Origin: Bacteroidales bacterium
GTDB taxonomy: Bacteria > Bacteroidota > Bacteroidia > Bacteroidales > VadinHA17
DNA: 11,262 nt
Assembly (NCBI GenBank): GCA_003518245.1
Contig: DOZA01000369.1
Location: 1 to 11,262, forward strand
Reading direction: 5' to 3'
Shown: positions 5,739 to 11,262 of the stretch, piece by piece
How the letters are laid out: each line of letters opens with the position of its first letter
Numbering within the stretch: position 1 is the stretch's first letter
Made by a program: the position numbers and the translations under genes
Notes under the pieces: generated by a model
Database searches by the model: none
What the model was told of the DNA's origin: nothing
What the model saw: the letters and a program-made list of their open reading frames with translations, nothing else

Positions 5739-8279
5739 ATGAAAAAAACAATATTTCTTTTCGTGTTGGCATCAATCTGTCTCATATCAACCGGCCAGTC
5801 TGATTATTATTTCCCATCTGCAAAAGAATTCAATAATAAGGTTACGAGCCCATGGGAATACCTGGGTTACAATATAGGGAATCACCATACAAGGTATGAT
5901 CTTATTGTTGATTACATGAAAACCTTGTCGGAGCAAAGTGACCGTGTTGATCTTGAAATATTTGGATATACTGAAGAACTCAGGCCACAGATAATTCTTA
6001 CCATAACCTCTCCTTCAATCAGAAAAAATCTTGAAGAGATTAAAATAAATCATCTCGAGTTAGCGAAAGGAAACAAAGGTAAAATAAGCGGGCAGGACGA
6101 TATACCTGTTATCATACAGCTTGGTTTTAATGTTCATGGTAATGAGGCAAGCGGAGGAGAAGCCTCTTTGCTGGCAGCCTATTATCTGGCAGCATCTGAG
6201 GAGGATGAAATGAGAATAATACTGGAAAATTCAATAATTTTCATTGAACCTGTTCTCAACCCTGACGGACGAGATCGTTTTGCTTCCTGGGCAAATATGA
6301 ACAGGGGTAATACACCCGTTTCTGACCCCAGTGACAGAGAGCATAGCGAAGACTGGCCTGGTGGCAGGACTAACCATTACTGGTTCGATCTGAACCGTGA
6401 CTGGTTGCCACTGTCCCAGGTTGAGAGCAGGAACAGGATAAAAAGGTATCACAAATGGTTACCCAATGTAATTACCGACCATCATGAGATGGGAACTAAT
6501 AGCACATTCTTTTTCGAACCTACTAAAAAAGGGTCAGAGAATCCAATAGTGACATCAGAAAACTACACTACATTAAATAACCTTTTTGCTAAGGAATTTG
6601 CAGAAGCATTGAATGAAATAAACCATTACTATGACTCTGGTAGTTCGTTTGATAATCTCTATCCGGGATATGGTAGTTCATACGGAGATGTGCATGGTGG
6701 ACTGGCATTATTATTTGAACAGGCTTCGTCAAGGGGTCTGGTACAGGAAACCGATCTTGGTTATGATCTTAAGTACAGGCTTGGAATAAGGAACCAGCTT
6801 TTTGCCGCACTTACAACTGTGCGGACAGCGGTTAGTAAACAGGCCATGCTTAATGACTATATGAGAAGATTTTATAACGATGCTCTTATCGAAGCAAAGA
6901 AAGACCCCATTGAAGCTTATGTCTTTGGTGATATCAATGATCCGAACAGGACCAGGTATTTTATAGAGCTCCTTTTAATGCATGGTATAGAAGTATGGAG
7001 AAACAATGAGGATATAACTAAGGATGGCCTGAAATTTACAGCGGGTGAATCATGGTTTGTACCTACAAAACAGAGCCAGTATAAAATGGTTAAAACAATG
7101 TTCGAAACCAGTCTCAACTTCAATGACAGTTTGTTTTATGATGCAACTGCCTGGGCTCTTGTTTATAGCTACGGAATACCCTTTGCAGCGTTAGAAAAAA
7201 TAGCCGGCGGGGAAAGGATAAGCAAAATCCCCGAAGCTGATATTACTGAGCCAGGATACAGCGACTATGGTTACATATTTAACTGGTCGGATTATAATGC
7301 AGCCAGAGCACTTTATTATATTCAGGATAAAGGACTAAGGACCAGGGCAGCATGGGATCAGTTCAGCATAGAAACACCGGGAGGCCTGAAAGAATTCTCT
7401 CGTGGTTCAGTGTTCATACCTGTACAATACCAGGATGTAAGCCTTAAAGAAGTGCATAATATTATTGTTGAAGCTGCATTATTGACAGAGATAAACATAT
7501 TTCCCATTACAGGATCTGTAACAGCAGCAGGGCCATGGATAGGTAATGGCAGCTTCAGGGCTATTAAAAAGCCTGAAGTATTAATGCTTACAGGTGATGG
7601 AGTCAGCAGCTCCAGCGCCGGAGCTCTCTGGCATCTCTTTGATACCAGGCTAGTGATGCCCGTTACAAAGGTCGATATCAGCAGGTTCAATAGGATCAAT
7701 CTGAATGATTATACAACTCTTTTACTTCCGTCAGGAGGTTACAATAATTTATCTGAACAGGGCATAAAAAAAATAAACGAATGGATTATTAATGGTGGTA
7801 ACCTGATATCAATAGGTTATACTTTCAGATATCTCGTGAACTCAAAGATTGCAAATGTTAAATTTGACAGTCGCAGACCTGATTTGCCATCAGAAAGAAT
7901 TGACTATGACAAAATAAGGCAAGAAACCCGCAAGCATTCAATAGGAGGAATATTTTGTGAAGCAGATCTTGATATAAGCCATCCACTTGGATTTGGTTAT
8001 AACGACCGAAAAATAACCGTATACAGGAATCATAACTTGTTTGTAGAAAAAGATGAAGGGGCCGCTTCAAACGTAATGGTATATACTAACCATCCTCTCA
8101 TAAGCGGATTCATAACTGCTGAGAATATTGAAAAAATGAAAAATTCTGTCAGCCTTATGTCTTTATCAAAGGGAAGGGGAAATATCTGCATCTTCGTAGA
8201 CGATCCAGTCTTCAGAGGATGCTGGTACGGCACCAATAAGTTGCTTATGAATGCAGTGTTTTTTGGACCTGAGATATAA
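5739..8279 (+). CDS. Secreted M14 zinc carboxypeptidase with C-terminal GATase-I-like domain
   Basis: An 846-residue exported protein: residues 1-19 are a signal peptide (Lys-Lys, hydrophobic core, then S-T-G-Q). The peptidase domain spans about 40-360. Its zinc ligands are His133 and Glu136 in NVHGNEASG and a His in TDHHEMG (248-249). Substrate-binding Asn/Arg are in FDLNRDW (216-222), and the catalytic Glu is Glu327 in LFEQASSRG. Such enzymes cleave C-terminal residues or cell-wall peptides outside the cytoplasm. Residues about 612-700 (PEVLMLTGDGVSS, TLLLPSGGYNNLSEQG, INGGNLISIG) resemble a class I glutamine-amidotransferase-like domain, an arrangement I recall in large Bacteroidota M14 proteins; no amidotransferase Cys is evident. 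The start codon follows an A-rich stretch without a Shine-Dalgarno. It stands alone downstream of ung and converges on the trans-sulfuration gene with 30 bases between. Confidence 0.9.
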   Translation: MKKTIFLFVLASICLISTGQSDYYFPSAKEFNNKVTSPWEYLGYNIGNHHTRYDLIVDYMKTLSEQSDRVDLEIFGYTEELRPQIILTITSPSIRKNLEEIKINHLELAKGNKGKISGQDDIPVIIQLGFNVHGNEASGGEASLLAAYYLAASEEDEMRIILENSIIFIEPVLNPDGRDRFASWANMNRGNTPVSDPSDREHSEDWPGGRTNHYWFDLNRDWLPLSQVESRNRIKRYHKWLPNVITDHHEMGTNSTFFFEPTKKGSENPIVTSENYTTLNNLFAKEFAEALNEINHYYDSGSSFDNLYPGYGSSYGDVHGGLALLFEQASSRGLVQETDLGYDLKYRLGIRNQLFAALTTVRTAVSKQAMLNDYMRRFYNDALIEAKKDPIEAYVFGDINDPNRTRYFIELLLMHGIEVWRNNEDITKDGLKFTAGESWFVPTKQSQYKMVKTMFETSLNFNDSLFYDATAWALVYSYGIPFAALEKIAGGERISKIPEADITEPGYSDYGYIFNWSDYNAARALYYIQDKGLRTRAAWDQFSIETPGGLKEFSRGSVFIPVQYQDVSLKEVHNIIVEAALLTEINIFPITGSVTAAGPWIGNGSFRAIKKPEVLMLTGDGVSSSSAGALWHLFDTRLVMPVTKVDISRFNRINLNDYTTLLLPSGGYNNLSEQGIKKINEWIINGGNLISIGYTFRYLVNSKIANVKFDSRRPDLPSERIDYDKIRQETRKHSIGGIFCEADLDISHPLGFGYNDRKITVYRNHNLFVEKDEGAASNVMVYTNHPLISGFITAENIEKMKNSVSLMSLSKGRGNICIFVDDPVFRGCWYGTNKLLMNAVFFGPEI

Positions 8280-8309
8280 ACCGTAATGTTGGATTAATGA
8301 ATAATTGTA

Positions 8310-9500
8310 TTATTGGAAAGATGACCGAAGTGCATTTCTGATTATTTCCACTATTTCATCAGCCTCCTCAAAACCCAGGGATAATCTGATCATTCCAGGG
8401 TCAGGATACCTGTCACCCCATATAGGCTCCACAGGCATTAGTATTGTATGAGAATTGCCAAGCGTTGGCACCAGCATTATGAATTCCGACACAGATTCAA
8501 TAAATGCATCTCTCCGCTGCCGTTTTTGATTATTATCCTTCCCGCTAAAACTAAAAGTCACTATAGCTCCATAACCCTTATCCTGAAACAGCTCACTGGC
8601 GATACTGTAGCTTGTATGCTTGTTAAGCCCGGGATAATATACCTTGCTGATAAGATCAGACCTGACTAATTCAGAGGCAATGGCATACGCATTATGACAT
8701 TGCTTCTCAAAACGTAAGGAGAAAGATTGCATCTGGGTATTTAGCCTGTAAGCATCATCAGGGCTTATCATATGACCTGTTAACTTACGATATTCAAGAG
8801 CATCCTTCAATAAGCATTCATCATTGCCACAAAGTGCACCTGCAGTAATATTACCATGTCCACCGAGATATTTAGTTGCTGAGTGAACCACAATATCAGC
8901 TCCCAGTTCAAGGGGGTTTACCAGGTAGGGTGTTGCAAAAGTATTATCAATAACAGCAATAGCATTATAATTATGTATAATATCAATTATTTCATCTGCC
9001 TGTGCTACAATAAGCATCGGATTTGAGATAATCTCAAAATAAACAACAGAGGGCTTAAGTGCCTTCATCTGCTCATCAAACTTTTGCATGTCATATAACA
9101 TGTCATCAGGTTGGAACCTTTGTATATTAATGCCCCGCCTGTCTTCAAGCACCGAATCAATATATGAGTTTGTACCACCATATATCTCCGAGAAGAAGAG
9201 CCATGGTCTTGAGTCACCGGCTTTCTGGAATATTGAAAGGGCTGTATCAATGGCAGACATACCCGATTGAGTTAGTAGGGCCCAGTTGCTTCCCACAAGT
9301 TTCATTATTGTCTCTTCTGCCTCCAATATAGTTGGATTACGGTATCGTGAATAAATGAACTTTTCAGGAATATAATAATTCTCCTTTTCATTCTGAAAGG
9401 CTTCAAATGTTATATCTGCATTTGTAAGCTCAAATCCTGCATCCCTGTATACAGGTGTCCGGGTACTGTTTACTGGCCTCTCATATTTTTTTCTATTCAT
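8310..9500 (-). CDS. PLP-dependent trans-sulfuration (Cys/Met metabolism) enzyme
   Basis: This 396-residue protein belongs to the fold-type I PLP family that includes cystathionine gamma-synthase, cystathionine gamma-lyase, O-acetylhomoserine sulfhydrylase and methionine gamma-lyase. Signatures (numbered from the ATG at 9500): YSRYRNPT near 50-57, contacting the cofactor phosphate of the partner subunit; IYGGTNSY with the stacking Tyr near 107; VIDNTFATPYL with Asp185 near the PLP ring nitrogen; and HSATKYLGGHGN with the PLP-binding Lys210. The C-terminal part has the usual LGFEEADEIVEII. The open frame extends upstream to a TTG at 9557, but the extra 19 residues have no family character, so I place the start at the ATG. 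Stop TAA. Which reaction it performs cannot be read from sequence alone. It is a single gene, with no neighbour from sulfur amino-acid metabolism here. Confidence 0.9.
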   Translation of the reverse strand: MNRKKYERPVNSTRTPVYRDAGFELTNADITFEAFQNEKENYYIPEKFIYSRYRNPTILEAEETIMKLVGSNWALLTQSGMSAIDTALSIFQKAGDSRPWLFFSEIYGGTNSYIDSVLEDRRGINIQRFQPDDMLYDMQKFDEQMKALKPSVVYFEIISNPMLIVAQADEIIDIIHNYNAIAVIDNTFATPYLVNPLELGADIVVHSATKYLGGHGNITAGALCGNDECLLKDALEYRKLTGHMISPDDAYRLNTQMQSFSLRFEKQCHNAYAIASELVRSDLISKVYYPGLNKHTSYSIASELFQDKGYGAIVTFSFSGKDNNQKRQRRDAFIESVSEFIMLVPTLGNSHTILMPVEPIWGDRYPDPGMIRLSLGFEEADEIVEIIRNALRSSFQ

Positions 9501-9701
9501 TTCCTTTCTATATTTTGAAAATTGATCTGCAGGAAGAGAAATTATTGTATAAAGCAATTCTCATCCCAGGTTCAAATATCAATAATAATATTAAAAATAC
9601 ATCAAAATAAGTATTGGAAATATTTAAAACAGTATAACGAAGATGGTTTAAATAAATTCTATAATAGCTATTCGCAAGTAAAAAATATATACACAGGATA
9701 A

Positions 9702-9735
9702 ATAAAAAAAAAGAGTCCCGCGAGACGGGACTCTT
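9702..9735 (-). terminator. Strong Rho-independent terminator
   Basis: AAGAGTCCCG (9711-9720) and CGGGACTCTT (9726-9735) form a perfect 10-bp stem around a 5-base loop. The run of A at 9704-9712 becomes a T-run right after the stem on the minus strand. On the plus strand the stem is followed by A, so it works for leftward transcription only. It lies about 130 bases beyond the stop of the small lipoprotein gene, ending either that operon or a separate small RNA. Confidence 0.85.
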
Positions 9736-9813
9736 AAAAACCAACCAACCTAACCAAAAAACCTAGTTTTTGGATAACTAATATTGAATAAACAAATATT
9801 AGTCGTTTGTTTA
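9736..9813 (-). ncRNA. Candidate structured small RNA or structured 3' UTR upstream of the terminator
   Basis: Between the lipoprotein gene and the terminator lie three inverted repeats: CCAAAAA/TTTTTGG (9754-9760/9767-9773), ACTAATATT/AATATTAGT (9777-9785/9795-9803) and TAAACAAA/TTTGTTTA (9789-9796/9806-9813). The last two overlap, so they would be alternative hairpins or form a pseudoknot. On the minus strand the piece next to the terminator reads as repeated GGTTn units. No open frame is present. The promoter evidence is weak (AATATTTG near 9793-9800, minus strand). I cannot match it to a named RNA family. Confidence 0.35.
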
Positions 9814-9865
9814 ACGCATAAAGATCAAAAAAAGTTCAATAATATTTAAAATTTTTTCGCTTTTT

Positions 9866-10264
9866 TTATTTGTCATCAATAGGTCCATCAAGAATAACAT
9901 CTACCTCAAGCTTTTTCTGCTCGGGATTTGAGATATATACCACATATGTTATTTTATCCGGTCCTATATAAGTAGCGTATGTATAATCCTGTTCACCTGT
10001 TGAATATTGCACACCGCCAATCATAACGGTAACCTCGGCATTGGGATAGGCTTTTTCAAACCTGAAATAAGCTGTTTCAGCCCCGGCGGCAATATTACCA
10101 TAATTATGTTCACCACCACCAGTATCTACAATTACATTGGTAAAATCCTGGTCGGTAATATTTCTAATTCTTACATCAGTAGGTCCCTCCGGAGTATGAT
10201 TGGGCTTTGTACATGAAGCAATCATGAGTACAATACCCAGGATAGAAAAAATGTATCTCATCAT
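9866..10264 (-). CDS. Small lipoprotein of unknown function
   Basis: The start is the first of two adjacent ATGs (10264 and 10261); the open frame extends further upstream but only through the BatE stop region and without signal-peptide character. The 132-residue product has a lipoprotein signal peptide, MMRYIFSILGIVLMIASC, with I-A-S-C as lipobox and Cys18 lipidated. The mature part is about 115 residues, rich in beta-strand-like sequence, with R-I-R-N-I-T-x-x-D-F and a GGGEHNYGNIAAG segment. From memory this looks like a recurrent group of small Bacteroidota lipoproteins, but I could not search and assign no function. It lies 49 bases after batE in the same direction and has its own candidate promoter. 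Confidence 0.8.
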   Translation of the reverse strand: MMRYIFSILGIVLMIASCTKPNHTPEGPTDVRIRNITDQDFTNVIVDTGGGEHNYGNIAAGAETAYFRFEKAYPNAEVTVMIGGVQYSTGEQDYTYATYIGPDKITYVVYISNPEQKKLEVDVILDGPIDDK

Positions 10265-10268
10265 AATT

Positions 10269-10296
10269 TTTTTGTCTTTATCATATAAGACAAAAA
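10269..10296. promoter_or_regulatory. 10-bp inverted repeat over the lipoprotein leader
   Basis: TTTTTGTCTT (10269-10278) and AAGACAAAAA (10287-10296) are perfect complements around an 8-base AT-rich centre. The repeat ends 5 bases before the lipoprotein start and overlaps its -7 box. It could be an operator or a leader hairpin. With few G-C pairs and no T-run after it on the minus strand, it is a poor terminator for batE. Confidence 0.4.
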
Positions 10297-10298
10297 TA
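10291..10298 (-). promoter_or_regulatory. Candidate Bacteroidota -7 box for the small lipoprotein
   Basis: On the minus strand this reads TATTTTTG, an exact TAnnTTTG match, 26 bases upstream of the ATG at 10264. It would let the lipoprotein be transcribed apart from bat genes. The surroundings are T-rich, so a chance match is possible, and no -33 TTG is evident. Confidence 0.4.
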
Positions 10299-10313
10299 AA
10301 AAAATATGGTTGC

Positions 10314-11105
10314 TCAGGGAATGATTTTTTTAACAAAACCAGTTGGCACCCAACCCACTGTGCCATCAGAAAGTTTTATTTTATACCATTCACCCAGTTT
10401 ATCTTCCACTTCTACCTTTGTACCTTCGTGAATAACGAACAAGTCATTACCACCTGTTCCGGGTGAACTTTTTCCTGTGACTACAGGTTCAAAAATAATA
10501 GCTTCTTTATTATTCGTCGTGAGAGATTTATTAGTTAAAGCCAGGGGAAAAGAAATCAGGCTAATAACCAGGGAGAACACTGCTCCAATAAAGCTCAGTT
10601 TTTTTAATTTATACCTCGAGGAAAAAAGAAATACAGCAAGCAATGCCAGGAAAAGGGTAAAGCATACCATGCTCATCACAGACCAGCTATTAGTGTATAA
10701 TAATAAGGAAAGTATCTTAAACCATCTGACAAAGAATATTTCGGGGATAACTTCAAGTTTATCCACTGTATATGTTTTAGCTATTTCAAGATTATACCTG
10801 GCATCTTCATTAAAAGGCTTAAGCAAAAGAGCCTTTTCATAATTAAGTATTGCAGCCGGGATATTTCCTGTTTTAAAGGCTGCATTACCTGTATTATAGT
10901 ATAGGGTATATGATGAATAGCCATTGGCAATTAACTTATCAAAAAGTTCGAATGATTCATCATAATTACTGTTCTGATATTCGCTTAGTGCTTGTTCATA
11001 AAGAAGTATTTCTTCCTTTTCTTCCTTTTCTGCCTTTTGATCATTGGCTTTAAGGTTTAAAGACAATATCAGCAAACCGCTAATTATTAATATAACATGC
11101 TTCAT
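10314..11105 (-). CDS. batE: BatE-like TPR/SH3 membrane protein of the aerotolerance (Bat) operon
   Basis: 263 residues in the order expected for BatE of Bacteroides-type bat operons. Residues 1-20 are a signal peptide (cleavage likely after L-K-A). Tetratricopeptide repeats span about 35-110, with YYNTGNAAFKTGNIPAAILNYEKALLLKP the clearest unit (69-97). Two membrane segments lie at about 143-161 and 170-190. A bacterial SH3 domain occupies about 201-260 (VTGKSSPG, then GTKVEVEDKLGEWYKIKLSDG and GWVPTGFV). Bat proteins are linked to oxygen tolerance and cell-envelope integrity, with BatE thought to work with VWA-domain BatA/BatB and BatD; the molecular role is not settled. The start follows the batD stop by 12 bases, so they are co-transcribed. 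Stop TGA. Confidence 0.85.
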   Translation of the reverse strand: MKHVILIISGLLILSLNLKANDQKAEKEEKEEILLYEQALSEYQNSNYDESFELFDKLIANGYSSYTLYYNTGNAAFKTGNIPAAILNYEKALLLKPFNEDARYNLEIAKTYTVDKLEVIPEIFFVRWFKILSLLLYTNSWSVMSMVCFTLFLALLAVFLFSSRYKLKKLSFIGAVFSLVISLISFPLALTNKSLTTNNKEAIIFEPVVTGKSSPGTGGNDLFVIHEGTKVEVEDKLGEWYKIKLSDGTVGWVPTGFVKKIIP

Positions 11106-11117
11106 ATCATGAAGATA

Positions 11118-11262
11118 TTATTTGTTTTCAATAGTCTTGATAATTTTTTCTGCTTTCCTGTAAATATCATCAGCAGTACTAATATCAGAATCAGGTGAAT
11201 ACCTTGCATATTCACATTTCTTTATTACTTCCTGGAGTTCTTCAAGTATATCTTTTGCCAGC
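11118..11262 (-). CDS. batD: BatD-like protein, C-terminal end (rest outside window)
   Basis: Only the last 47 residues are inside the window, in frame from 11261 to a TAA at 11118-11120. They include KKCEYARYSP, then A-D-D-I-Y-R-K-A and I-I-K-T-I-E-N-K, which fits the cytoplasmic tail of BatD proteins (C-E-x-A-R-Y-x-P followed by a short helix ending in I-x-x-I/L-E). The position 12 bases before batE supports the call. BatD is usually a large membrane protein with periplasmic beta-domains; none of that can be seen here. Confidence 0.7.
   Translation of the reverse strand, partial: LAKDILEELQEVIKKCEYARYSPDSDISTADDIYRKAEKIIKTIENK

Larger units (their letters stand above)
9501..9865. other. 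Non-coding region upstream of the trans-sulfuration gene
   Basis: About 365 AT-rich bases without a plausible gene. Bases 9501-9700 would hold the trans-sulfuration promoter; GATATTTG on the minus strand (9573-9580) is a 7-of-8 match to TAnnTTTG. Bases 9702-9813 hold an intrinsic terminator and three more inverted repeats. Bases 9814-9865 are the A/T-rich start of the lipoprotein gene's 3' flank. Confidence 0.5.

Noticed and set aside
9501..9557. Upstream TTG start for the trans-sulfuration enzyme
   Set aside because: The 19 extra residues do not resemble the family N-terminus, and a normal ATG at 9500 gives the usual length.
9508..9744. 78-codon minus-strand open frame over the terminator region
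   Set aside because: It starts within the terminator hairpin, has low complexity and no homology features. A chance frame in AT-rich DNA.
10265..10366. Upstream extension of the small lipoprotein
   Set aside because: It would overlap batE and bury the signal peptide 34 residues inside the protein. The ATG pair at 10264/10261 gives a clean lipoprotein signal.
1..11262. CRISPR arrays, tRNA, rRNA, insertion sequences, toxin-antitoxin or defence genes
   Set aside because: I looked for regular direct repeats, tRNA T-arm patterns, transposase motifs and small paired genes on both strands and found none I could support.

Overview
The window reads as a chromosomal segment of a Bacteroidota (probably Bacteroidales-like) bacterium. 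The DNA is AT-rich and start sites lack clear Shine-Dalgarno sequences. Several genes are preceded by TAnnTTTG-type -7 boxes instead. It also carries signal-peptide lipoproteins, a BatD/BatE pair of the Bacteroides-type aerotolerance operon, and an M14 peptidase and BNR-repeat protein of types common in this phylum. No phage, insertion sequence, CRISPR array, rRNA or tRNA is visible.

Layout, left to right. (1) 2-1072 (+): the C-terminal part of a UshA-type 5'-nucleotidase/2',3'-cyclic phosphodiesterase, cut by the window edge. (2) 1073-1336: a non-coding gap between convergent genes, holding a strong 14-bp two-part hairpin and purine- and pyrimidine-rich tracts. (3) 1337-1915 (-): an intact family 4 (iron-sulfur) uracil-DNA glycosylase. 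(4) About 310 non-coding bases with several nested hairpins and a short direct repeat. (5) 2226-3545 (+): a lipoprotein with six Asp-box (BNR/sialidase-type) repeats. (6) 3551-4094 (-): a decayed MATE transporter that has lost its N-terminus and two internal blocks. (7) 4108-4848 (-): a degenerate receiver plus PAS protein with no kinase or output domain. (8) 4994-5659 (+): a family 1 uracil-DNA glycosylase (ung) interrupted by one in-frame TGA exactly where a conserved Trp is expected. (9) 5739-8279 (+): a secreted M14 zinc carboxypeptidase with a C-terminal class I glutamine-amidotransferase-like domain. (10) 8310-9500 (-): a PLP-dependent trans-sulfuration (Cys/Met metabolism) enzyme. (11) 9501-9865: non-coding, with a textbook minus-strand intrinsic terminator and a cluster of further inverted repeats that may be a small RNA or a long structured 3' UTR. 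(12) 9866-10264 (-): a small lipoprotein. (13) 10314-11105 (-) batE, preceded 12 bases upstream by the 3' end of batD at 11118-11262 (-).

The genes do not form one pathway. The right end (batD-batE-lipoprotein) is the only clear co-directional group. The rest is mostly single housekeeping or surface genes in convergent and divergent pairs. The central 3.5-5.7 kb stretch is notable for gene decay: a deletion-eroded transporter, a possibly truncated sensor and a nonsense-interrupted ung lie side by side, while a different uracil-DNA glycosylase is intact 3 kb away. I see no convincing new defence or biosynthetic system. The best leads are the ung stop codon, the deletion scars in the MATE remnant and the hairpin cluster at 9702-9813.
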